Assembly: GCA_021732565.1 (NCBI GenBank)
Contig: JAKFUT010000048.1
Coordinates: forward strand, 1 to 44,125
DNA length: 44,125 bases
Direction: 5' to 3'
Origin: Candidatus Obscuribacterales bacterium
Lineage (GTDB): Bacteria; Cyanobacteriota; Vampirovibrionia; Obscuribacterales; Obscuribacteraceae
Below the pieces are notes generated by a model, which saw only the letters and a program-made list of their open reading frames with translations, made no database searches and was not told the DNA's origin. Of this stretch, positions 26,987 through 34,454 are shown in pieces. The translations under genes were made by a program, and so were the position numbers. The stretch's first letter is position 1; the number at the start of each line of letters is the position of its first letter.

Positions 26987-28009
26987 ATGGACACGACGAC
27001 AGCAAAGTCAACGCCCGCAAACAAGCGCCGTCGCCTGATTAGGCTGGCACTGCCTTTGACAATTCTTGCATTAATTCTCGCAATGGCGTGGGGCGGCCGC
27101 TACGTGATCTGGGTGAAAACGGTAAACGAAAGCCTGGATTCAATGCAACGCGGCGAGTTCATAAAAGCACTTGAGCAAGCACGTCAGTGTATTTCGATGA
27201 TGTCCTGCATTCAAGACAGCAAGTCTCTTTGCATCAGCTATCGCTTGATGTCATCCATTTATGCCTGCCGCCGGCAATTTCAGCAGGCGCAAGTCTACAA
27301 CGCAAAGGGGCTGGATATCGACAAAAGCGTCTGGGGAAAAGGGAGTGTGGAGTACGCCGACGACTTGCAAAACCTTGCTCTCATGAAAAGAAAGCAGCGC
27401 GAATTTCCCGAATCCGAAAAAATGTACAACGAAGCAATCGCGATCTATCAGTCCCGCACCGGCAGCGACGTAGAATGTGCACGTGCAAAAGCGCTTGATG
27501 CCTGGGTTCTCATTCAACAGGACAAAATGGTAGACGCGAAAAAATTGCTGACAGAGAGTGATCAAACGCTGAAGCAGCAGTTCGGTGACGCTCATTTTGA
27601 GCGGCTGGTCGGATTGATTGAAAGTGCCTACATCTCTAAGAAAGAAGGCAAAGCAGCTGAGCTGAATGCAGCGCTTGACACTGTGTACAAAATGATAACT
27701 GAGCCAAAGGCCTTTGAGAGGAGTTCTGCACAGACAGTAGTGGTTCTGAATCTGCTTGCGCAGATGCTCCGTGACCGGGGACAGGAAGACAAAGCGCTCA
27801 AAATTTTTGAAATTGCAGAAATAAACTGTAAATCCAGTGCTATTGCCGGCGGATATAACACATTCATGGCGGACATTCTTGAAACTCATGCCAAGTTACT
27901 GTCCAAGCTTGGACATCAAAATGAATCCGAAGAACTGCGTCGACGAGCAGCTGAAATTAGAAGTATTCACTTCTCGATGAAGCGCATTACGCTTAGCGGC
28001 CTGGCATAG
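26987..28009 (+). CDS. Membrane-anchored TPR protein, 340 aa
   Basis: A basic N-terminus (NKRRRLIR) and one membrane helix (about residues 20-43, LPLTILALILAMAWGG) anchor a TPR domain in residues 50-330. Recognisable TPR units include SLDSMQRGEFIKALEQARQC and EYADDLQNLALMKRKQREFP, and one near the C-terminus around ILETHAKLLSKLGHQNESEE. There is no enzymatic domain. The positive-inside rule puts the TPRs on the periplasmic side. AGGA lies 5 bases before the ATG. The TPR sequence style resembles the tail of the Ser/Thr kinase at 10869. Confidence 0.87.
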   Translation: MDTTTAKSTPANKRRRLIRLALPLTILALILAMAWGGRYVIWVKTVNESLDSMQRGEFIKALEQARQCISMMSCIQDSKSLCISYRLMSSIYACRRQFQQAQVYNAKGLDIDKSVWGKGSVEYADDLQNLALMKRKQREFPESEKMYNEAIAIYQSRTGSDVECARAKALDAWVLIQQDKMVDAKKLLTESDQTLKQQFGDAHFERLVGLIESAYISKKEGKAAELNAALDTVYKMITEPKAFERSSAQTVVVLNLLAQMLRDRGQEDKALKIFEIAEINCKSSAIAGGYNTFMADILETHAKLLSKLGHQNESEELRRRAAEIRSIHFSMKRITLSGLA

Positions 28010-28181
28010 ACCAGGGATATGAACCGGTTCTGCTGCGCTCAGCTGCTTCGCGGCGATCTCCCTGACAAGGGGTTTGTTTTCTTGATGCGCAACGGCGACT
28101 TTGTCTGGCGGCTCTAATCGTCTCAACCATAGTTTCGGTGCTCCATCGTCTTTGTCTCCAACTTCTCTGTGCTTCTAACGT

Positions 28182-28392
28182 CTATTTTCCAAACGATTCA
28201 GTTACCTGTTTCGAGCCTGCACACTGCGGGCACTTCCCGATCACATGTCTACGGGCCTGTGCGATCTGGTCTGTGACGCCATTAGAATATGGCGGCTTTG
28301 GAACGAGCTGGCTCCTCCTGTTGGAGATCTTGTCTTACGACTTCGATCAGCCGATTCGCATGTGGACACTGCATCAGCACAGTAGTGGACAT
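28182..28392 (-). pseudogene. Possible frameshifted small zinc-knuckle protein
   Basis: Starting at the ATG at 28392 the minus strand reads MSTTVLMQCPHANRLIEVV and continues as a charged helix to a stop after about 36 codons. A neighbouring frame then continues plausibly with GVTDQIAQARRHVIGKCPQC and ends at 28182. The two pieces together would make a 65-70-aa protein with Cys pairs like a zinc knuckle, split by one frameshift near 28285. No ribosome binding site is seen. It could be a real pseudogene, an assembly error or chance. Confidence 0.3.
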
Positions 28393-28560
28393 ATTGATGC
28401 TCGACGGCCGGGGAGATTCAACCGAATCAGTCAATCACTATTTATCCGATTATGTTTACACAATTACGGTCTTGCGGATTTCGCTCCGGTTTAATCAAGA
28501 TGAACGGGTGAGACGTGTTTTAATTAATGGCTGCCATTACCGATTGAATGAAACGCGAAG

Positions 28561-29367
28561 ATGCCGGTAGGAACACAAGAACTTCAACTTAGTTTCGATG
28601 CGATTCGTCGGGAGGCTGTTGTGCTGGGTGGTGCTCCTGAAGACATTCCCCAACGTGCAGCCATGCTCTACAGTCTCTTTCTGGACTCAAAGAGAAATCA
28701 TTCGTTTCCGCTGGTGGCGATGCATGGGGCGCTATGGCTGCAAAGCTTCTTCGACGGTGTTGAGAAGTTTTTGCGTGGCTCGCCCATGCCTGAAACAGTT
28801 CGCAGAGCCCGGCTGGAAACACTGAGAACTTTCACTCTGGTATTGAAGGAGGCCAATCGCGAAGTATTTATCGACACTTATACGAATTACTTCTTTACCA
28901 GATACTTCGGCGAAATGGAAGGTGCCGGAAACATCAGCGGCGAAGAGGTCGTCACGATGTTTCGCAAAATTCACAGGGCTGCTCAGGAAAATACCCGACT
29001 TTCGTCCGAAGACTACCGAGACGCATTTTCAGCATGTTTGATCTGGGAACAGAAGAATTCAGTGACACCGCGAGTCAGAGAAGAGGCGATGCGTATTCAC
29101 TGTCCTGTGCTGCAATCGTTCTGTCTGAGACCTGTAGTCAGATTCTCTTATTTTCCTTTGTTTAAACTACTTTGCTTCAAGAATTTTGCTGATCCCCGAG
29201 AACGAGTGGCACGAGCCATCGAAAGCTTTGACATCGCAATGAAAGTGGGCTGGGACGAAGTGATGGATTCGGTGAGTAAGTACAACGTTATGTCTGCCGA
29301 ATTTCATGTTGATCCGAAGAAATATGCCGAAGATCTCAAGTTGCGAATTCTCTCGCACAAGGACTGA
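28561..29367 (+). CDS. Hypothetical protein, 268 aa
   Basis: This is a soluble, mostly helical protein with no signal peptide or membrane helix and no domain I recognise. It is rich in Phe, Arg and Glu with motifs such as AMHGALWLQSFFDGVEKFL and NREVFIDTYTNYFFTRYF. The ATG at 28561 is preceded only by a weak GCGAAG; the first in-frame ATG is taken as the start. It stands alone, 165 bases before a tiny exported protein gene. A phenylalanine- and tyrosine-rich core suggests a ligand or lipid pocket, but this is a guess. Confidence 0.75.
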   Translation: MPVGTQELQLSFDAIRREAVVLGGAPEDIPQRAAMLYSLFLDSKRNHSFPLVAMHGALWLQSFFDGVEKFLRGSPMPETVRRARLETLRTFTLVLKEANREVFIDTYTNYFFTRYFGEMEGAGNISGEEVVTMFRKIHRAAQENTRLSSEDYRDAFSACLIWEQKNSVTPRVREEAMRIHCPVLQSFCLRPVVRFSYFPLFKLLCFKNFADPRERVARAIESFDIAMKVGWDEVMDSVSKYNVMSAEFHVDPKKYAEDLKLRILSHKD

Positions 29368-29532
29368 TGGCGTTTCGGCTGATTTAATTTTTTGTCCAAT
29401 AAAGGAAACTCAGGTTTAGGAATGGATCCGGGTGGGTACGCCAGGATAGAGGCCCCGCACGGGGATTCGGTCGAGACTCATTTGGGTCACAGGTGGAAGC
29501 TAGTGACGGTAGCCATTCAAGCAGAGGCATTT

Positions 29533-29736
29533 ATGAAAAACAAATCGTTTGTAGCGTTGCTCTCGTTAGGGTTGGCTTTGTCGACTGGTCTTGCACTGGC
29601 ATGCGGATCAGACGATGATTGTGCAGACTGCAAGAAAGCTGGCAAGTCTTGTCATGGCAATAGCAAGGCTAAGAGCAACAAGACCAAAGGCAAAGAAAAG
29701 ACCACCGTAAAAGAGAGCAAAGAAGAGACTAAGTAA
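29533..29736 (+). CDS. Tiny exported Cys/Lys-rich protein, 67 aa
   Basis: The ATG at 29533 has AGAGG 5 bases upstream. Residues 1-23 form a signal peptide (NKSFVALLSLGLALSTGLAL). The mature part begins around ACGSDDDCADCKKAGKSCHG with four cysteines (24, 30, 33, 40), then a lysine-rich tail; 14 of 67 residues are Lys. The residues before C24 do not make a standard lipobox, so cleavage by signal peptidase I after ALA is more likely. Two disulfides or metal binding are possible. No homologous family is recognised. Confidence 0.75.
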   Translation: MKNKSFVALLSLGLALSTGLALACGSDDDCADCKKAGKSCHGNSKAKSNKTKGKEKTTVKESKEETK

Positions 29737-29806
29737 ATCAGGCTTACCAAACTTGTTAGGCGATACTTTTCCAGGAAAAGCTGTGTTACAAGAGGCCGGT
29801 TAGAAG

Positions 29807-30044
29807 GAGGTGTCACCGATATAGTGAACGAAGCTATGCCTTCGTTAGCCGAAGCATGGCGTCGCGCACCGGTGCCGCCGATCTGTTGAATACTCCGGCA
29901 GAAGCCCTCATGGCCAGATCGATCTGAGCGTTGGCTCGATAGGCCAAAGTTTCGATGATTGGAAATCTGGAATTACATCTGGTCATTGTAAGCAAGGTTG
30001 GCGGATCGCTGGTTGCTAACGATGTAGCCACTTGGTGACACCTC
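29807..30044. mobile_element. MITE-like element with perfect 11-bp terminal inverted repeats
   Basis: GAGGTGTCACC at 29807-29817 is exactly repeated in inverse as GGTGACACCTC at 30034-30044, bounding 238 bases. Inside the left end is a nested imperfect palindrome at about 29833-29861, and an overlapping 7-bp perfect hairpin (AACGAAG/CTTCGTT, 29827-29846). A 65-codon minus-strand frame (29834-30031) nearly fills the element but has no known domain. No clear target-site duplication is visible. It may be a non-autonomous transposon remnant or a large structured regulatory element. Confidence 0.45.
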
Positions 30045-30283
30045 TCAGGCTTGCGATTGTCTCTAATTCTCTTGGTAACTGCTTTGACTCTACAAAATCA
30101 ACAATAAGTTGCTTTCGCTTGCAAAGATTTTGTCAACCGGAAACGACTGAAATAGGGATTCCAAGGCGGAACTTGCGATCTTCGGCCCGATAAATGGGAA
30201 AGATTTAGCGTTTGCGATGAGGACGTCGTCAGTAGGAGCGTTTAAGATTACTCCATCGCTTCATACTCTTTGGGGGGTGTGTC

Positions 30284-31087
30284 TTGTCTACCTCTACTCA
30301 ATTGCCGCCGTTCACATCAGAGTTCATCACAACGGAAGCATCTAAGAAATCCGGAATTACGAAAGTAATTGTGACGATGCCTGCGTACAACGCAGCAAAG
30401 ACTTTGATCAAGACGTTTGACGAAATTGATAAAGACCTCGTTACTGAAATCATACTAGTAGATGATTGCAGCAAGGACGATACGGTGGCTGTCGCCAGTA
30501 CTCTTCCTATTAAGGTTATTCGTCATCCACATAATGTGGGCTATGGCGGCAATCAGAAAACCTGCTACGCAGAGGCGCTCAGAGACGGTGCCGACATAGT
30601 CATCATGCTCCATCCTGATTACCAATATGATCCGCGGAAAATACCCGAAATCATAGCGCCCATATTAAATGGCGAGGCTGATATCGTATTGGGCTCTCGC
30701 TTCCTGGGTGGAGGCGCGCTCAAGGGTGGTATGCCTATGTACAAATACATCGCAAATCGCTTTTTGACCACCACTCAAAATGTGGTGCTGGGAACGGATT
30801 TATCCGAATTTCACACCGGTTATCGTGCGTATAGCAGAAAATTCCTGGAGACAGTTCCCTTCCTTCGAAACTCGTTGGCATTTGTTTTTGATGCTGAGAT
30901 CCTCTGTCAGGCAGTCTTTTTCGGATTCAAAATCGCTGAAATTGGTGTTGAGACAAGATATTTTCCAGAAGCATCTTCAATCAATTTCTGGAACAGCGTC
31001 AAATATGGTCTGGGAGTTTTGTCTGCGCTCGGCAAATTTGCTGGAGTCAAAACTGGCCTTATGAAATCGGATTTATTCAGACCATAG
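30284..31087 (+). CDS. Family 2 glycosyltransferase (DPM1/DpgS-like)
   Basis: This is a 267-aa GT-A fold glycosyltransferase. KVIVTMPAYNAAKTL forms the nucleotide-binding start, ILVDDCSKDDTV carries the first acidic pair, HNVGYGGNQKTCY is the typical helix, and LHPDYQYDP holds the metal-binding Asp (D112). RFLGGG and HTGYRAYSRKFLETVPF are acceptor-side motifs shared with dolichol- or polyprenyl-phosphate sugar transferases. No membrane helices are present. The TTG at 30284 is supported by a GGGGGG site 6 bases upstream; no ATG fits. It lies 13 bases before the acyltransferase-3 gene, so an operon is likely. It probably acts in glycolipid or surface polysaccharide synthesis. Confidence 0.9.
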   Translation: MSTSTQLPPFTSEFITTEASKKSGITKVIVTMPAYNAAKTLIKTFDEIDKDLVTEIILVDDCSKDDTVAVASTLPIKVIRHPHNVGYGGNQKTCYAEALRDGADIVIMLHPDYQYDPRKIPEIIAPILNGEADIVLGSRFLGGGALKGGMPMYKYIANRFLTTTQNVVLGTDLSEFHTGYRAYSRKFLETVPFLRNSLAFVFDAEILCQAVFFGFKIAEIGVETRYFPEASSINFWNSVKYGLGVLSALGKFAGVKTGLMKSDLFRP

Positions 31088-31100
31088 GAAACTGCTGCAA

Positions 31101-32324
31101 TTGGTCAAGCCCGTCAGGGGGAATGCAGAATCCGGCAGCAGCGCCACACCGCAGCCGGTGCAGCGAATCCTTCAACTTGATGTGTTGCGCGGACTGGCGA
31201 TACTGCTAGTGCTTCTTCATCACACGCCCTTTCGGTTGGTCTATGAAAAAGACGCCAATTGGTTTTACAGTGGCTATGTCGCGGTTCAAAACCTCGGATG
31301 GACCGGAGTTGATCTATTCTTCGTGCTGAGCGGGTTTCTCGTCGGTGGCTTGCTATTCAAAGAAATAAAGCATCGCGGTACTCTCGATGTTTCGCGATTC
31401 ATAATAAGGCGCGGTTTCAAAATCTGGCCTAGTTACTACGTTTATGTGATAGTCACATTTATAGGTCTTTTGAAAGCGAACGATTTTTCAACGGTGCTGA
31501 AGCAGATGACGCCAAATCTGCTCCACTTGCAGAACTATGCAAAATGGACACCGTGCGACTTTACGTGGAGCTTGTCCATCGAAGAGCATTTTTACCTCCT
31601 CGTGCCGCTGTTGTTGGCGCTTGTGATTCGGGGGCGATCTGCGCCGATCAAAGAGATCAACGTGGTGCCGGTCATTGCCATTGTGCTCATGGTTGGTTGT
31701 CTTGCGCTGCGAATAATTGCCGTCGGTTTCGATCCCTTCGAGTTCCCGGAGTATAAATGGCAAGGCACTCAATATCGAGTCGACAGCCTGTTCTGTGGCG
31801 TGCTCCTTGCATACTTGTATTACTATGCTCCTGATCTGCTGAAAAAAATCGGACGACATGCCACGGTTTTGTTGTTCATCGCTATGGCTTTGCTGGTGCC
31901 GGTTCATGCATTTGAATTTACCGGGGCGAAAGGACTAATGACGACCTTCGGGTTTACGTTGCTTTATCTTGCGTTCGGTTGCACGCTCATTGCTTTCCTC
32001 TACACCCCCCCGGGCAAGGGACTACTCGGCCGAGTTATAAATTCAGTTCCAGCGAGGATTCTTGCCTGGCTTGGTATTTATAGCTACTCCATCTACCTGT
32101 GGCATCTGGCATTCAGGAATATTCTCTATCAGAACTTTCTTGTATTGTTGTTGCTGGTTCCGGCCAAATTGCAGTGGCCGCTCGGTATGACTATTTATTT
32201 ACTTGGTGCCACGTTGTTTGGATACGGCGCAGCTAAGGCCATCGAAATGCCGGGACTAAAGCTGCGCGATCGCCTGTTCCCTCGCCGGGAAGCTATCGTA
32301 GACGTCGCTCCGCCAGAGGCGTAA
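31101..32324 (+). CDS. Acyltransferase-3 family membrane protein
   Basis: This 407-aa protein of the Acyl_transf_3 family would O-acylate (often O-acetylate) sugars of peptidoglycan, lipopolysaccharide or exopolysaccharide. LQLDVLRGLAILLVLLHH holds the conserved Arg and the catalytic-type His pair, DLFFVLSGFLVGGLLF follows, and WSLSIEEHFYLLVPLLL has the conserved Glu. About ten membrane helices run to residue 390. The first 25 residues are polar. The TTG at 31101 gives the start, with AGGAAA upstream overlapping the end of the glycosyltransferase gene; both form one operon. Confidence 0.93.
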   Translation: MVKPVRGNAESGSSATPQPVQRILQLDVLRGLAILLVLLHHTPFRLVYEKDANWFYSGYVAVQNLGWTGVDLFFVLSGFLVGGLLFKEIKHRGTLDVSRFIIRRGFKIWPSYYVYVIVTFIGLLKANDFSTVLKQMTPNLLHLQNYAKWTPCDFTWSLSIEEHFYLLVPLLLALVIRGRSAPIKEINVVPVIAIVLMVGCLALRIIAVGFDPFEFPEYKWQGTQYRVDSLFCGVLLAYLYYYAPDLLKKIGRHATVLLFIAMALLVPVHAFEFTGAKGLMTTFGFTLLYLAFGCTLIAFLYTPPGKGLLGRVINSVPARILAWLGIYSYSIYLWHLAFRNILYQNFLVLLLLVPAKLQWPLGMTIYLLGATLFGYGAAKAIEMPGLKLRDRLFPRREAIVDVAPPEA

Positions 32325-32343
32325 GCTGGAATTCGGATCCTCA

Positions 32344-32568
32344 TTATAGAGGGAAACCATCCACTTCATTTTGCTGCTGAAGAGTAATCCGTGCCGCAAT
32401 AGCACGAAGCTTTCGTGCGCGGATTGGCTTATTGCGCAACTCGAATAGCTCAGCCACGCCTCGCAATTTTTCGGCAGCCTCAAAAGGAGAGCGATGATGC
32501 ATGTCAAAACGCAGCGGTTTGGCTGGCACGACATGGGAGGTCTCTGGTTTGATTGCGATGGATTGCAT
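32344..32568 (-). CDS. Small helical protein, 74 aa
   Basis: AAGGAG lies 8 bases before the ATG at 32568, an excellent ribosome binding site, which is the main reason for calling this gene. The product is basic and helical, with HHRSPFEAAEKLRGVAELFE followed by an Arg/Lys-rich helix. No family is recognised. It is convergent with the acyltransferase and lies upstream of no same-strand gene. It could be a regulator or nucleic-acid-binding protein, but nothing proves that. Confidence 0.55.
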   Translation of the reverse strand: MQSIAIKPETSHVVPAKPLRFDMHHRSPFEAAEKLRGVAELFELRNKPIRARKLRAIAARITLQQQNEVDGFPL

Positions 32569-32680
32569 GAGGAAGTCTCCTTCTCTTGATGTGGCATGAA
32601 TTAACCGATGCCGGGGAGTTTTGTGTGGTGGTTACTTCCATATCATCGTGATAATGAGTGGGGAATGTGTGAGCTTACAA

Positions 32681-33655
32681 TCAAGGCTCTATCGCGGGTT
32701 CTTTCGTCACTACCTTTTCGATGCGAAAACGCGGAGTGGAGTTTGGGGCTCGCAGCCTTATGCTTATATATTCAACAAGCAAAAGCATGAGGGAAAAGTG
32801 GATAACAAACAATGCATGCAAGCTGAGCACGGCAATTAGGGCAATTGCCAGCGGAATTATTGTTACTTGTGCTGCCGTCATCGCCTGATAGGCTGTGACT
32901 AGACAGAAGACGAGACTGACTAGTGCGAGAGCCACCGCTGACACGCACACGGTCCGAAAGAATTTTGCCGAGCAAAACAAAGTCTGAAAGACAAGTCCGA
33001 ACTTCTTTTTCAAAGTCCAGCCAGACTTTCCAGCCGCCCGCATCTTTTTCGTATAGCGAATCGTTTTTGCCGCGAAGCCTGTATCGGTGATCTGAGCAAA
33101 AATTGGTTCCAGAAGATGACATTGATCTCGTAGAATCTCAACCACGTCGCGATCGATCAACGCAAAGTCTACTCCGCCTGCCACCACCGAATTATCGACG
33201 GATGCATTGAAAAATTCCCAGTACAAAGTCGAAAAGAATTCGCTCGTGCGTGCTTTTCCTTCTACAGTGGTGCGTGCTGCCCAAACAATTTTGTATCCAT
33301 CGCGCCATGCATCGAGCATCTCAACCACTAGCGATGGTGGATCCTGCATGTCGCCAGCAATAAATAATGCACAGTCGCCAGTAGACAGAGATAAACCGGC
33401 AGCAATTGCCGCATGACTTCCATAGTTGCGTGCAAACTTCACCGCTGTGACGTTAGCGTGTGTGCTAGCCAGGTGCTTCGCTACTTTAAATGTAGCGTCC
33501 TTTGAGCCGTCGTCAACCAGCACAAGCTCAAGCGTGATCGATTTATTGTTGCCAGACAGTTCCTGTAAGGCGGCGAATATCCGAGGGAGGTTTTCTTCTT
33601 CGTTAAACAGTGGTACAACCACTGACAACACGGTGCCTCGATCCTGCTGAGACAT
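32681..33655 (-). CDS. Membrane GT2 glycosyltransferase (GtrB/polyprenyl-phosphate type)
   Basis: The 324-aa protein has a GT-A domain with SVVVPLFNEEENLPRIF, LVLVDDGSKDATF, NYGSHAAIAAGL and AGDMQDPPSLV, the last holding the DxD-like metal site. Two membrane helices follow at about residues 230-255 and 262-285, as in GtrB-like enzymes that load a sugar onto undecaprenyl phosphate on the cytoplasmic side. The ATG at 33655 has only a weak GGAC upstream. It faces the truncated DUF4276 gene across a short gap and likely shares a surface glycan role with the genes at 30284-32324. Confidence 0.92.
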   Translation of the reverse strand: MSQQDRGTVLSVVVPLFNEEENLPRIFAALQELSGNNKSITLELVLVDDGSKDATFKVAKHLASTHANVTAVKFARNYGSHAAIAAGLSLSTGDCALFIAGDMQDPPSLVVEMLDAWRDGYKIVWAARTTVEGKARTSEFFSTLYWEFFNASVDNSVVAGGVDFALIDRDVVEILRDQCHLLEPIFAQITDTGFAAKTIRYTKKMRAAGKSGWTLKKKFGLVFQTLFCSAKFFRTVCVSAVALALVSLVFCLVTAYQAMTAAQVTIIPLAIALIAVLSLHALFVIHFSLMLLLVEYISIRLRAPNSTPRFRIEKVVTKEPAIEP

Positions 33656-33704
33656 GGAGGTCCGTCCTTTCGTTCACAGATTTCCAACTTCCATTCTAAC
33701 TGCT

Positions 33705-33825
33705 ATGAGCATACAAGTGACGTCTTGCGATGAGCCGTCCGTTGTAAAGCATGGGGGAAGGTTTTTTCGATGTCGGAGATCCGCTGACCAATGCTGGCGG
33801 ACCGAAGCACAAAAGCGTCGACTGA
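33705..33825 (+). pseudogene. Possible C-terminal remnant of a lost ATPase
   Basis: Two frames join into one plausible tail if one T is removed from the TTTTTT run at 33762-33767: SCDEPSVVKHGGRFF then DVGDPLTNAGGPKHKSVD and a stop at 33823-33825. The stop is followed by AAGGAG and the DUF4276 gene 20 bases later, the usual spacing for an upstream partner gene. DUF4276 genes commonly sit behind an AAA ATPase, so this may be the last 40 codons of that gene. The call rests on context and composition only. Confidence 0.3.
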
Positions 33826-33845
33826 GAAGGAGAAGGTGACTGACA

Positions 33846-34454
33846 TTGGTCTCGCATTTGGAAATACTTCTGGAAGAACCATCAGCGGAAGTAGCACTGA
33901 AAGTTTTGCTGCCCAAAATTCTTCCACCTGAAGTGGAATGCGTCTATCATGTTTTCTCTGGCAAAACCGATCTCATGCGCAAGCTTCCGGCGCGCCTGAG
34001 AGCCTATTCAATGTGGTTGCCACCGGACTATAGGATCGTTGTGCTCGTTGATAGAGATCGAGATGATTGTAAGCGGCTGAAGACTTATCTCGAAACACAA
34101 GCTATAGAAGCTGGATTAATCACAAGAACAAATTCCCCAACCGGCGCTTTTCAGATACTGAATCGGATAGTCGTCGAAGAGCTTGAAGCTTGGTTCTTGG
34201 GAGATCTCTCTGCGGTGTGCCAGGCTTATCCGAAACATGATTGGGCAATAGGATCGACACCTTCCCTAATGAGCTGTATTGAGAGCTTTCCGTCGCAGGA
34301 CTACTGCAGCGGGATCTTCATCTATGACTTGCCATCCGTCCATCTTCAGTTGATCCGAAAATGGATTGTTCTTTGGAAAAATTATCCACTCTATTCCGTA
34401 TTTATCGAGATATTGGTTCCAGCCCGGGGCCAAATTGACAACGCTGGCGTATAA
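33846..34454 (+). pseudogene. DUF4276 family protein, 3'-truncated
   Basis: The first 135 residues match the DUF4276 (TOPRIM-like) pattern: LLEEPSAEVALKVLLPKILP with the catalytic-type Glu, SGKTDLMRKLPARLRAY, IVVLVDRDRDDCKRLK with the Asp pair, and RIVVEELEAWFLGD. Family members continue for another 60-80 residues, but here the similarity stops close to 34266, where the convergent GT-C-like gene ends. The remaining 63 codons are antisense to that gene. It therefore looks cut off by a deletion or rearrangement. The start is TTG at 33846 with AAGG about 9 bases upstream. DUF4276 genes usually pair with an AAA ATPase in defence-like modules. Confidence 0.75.
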
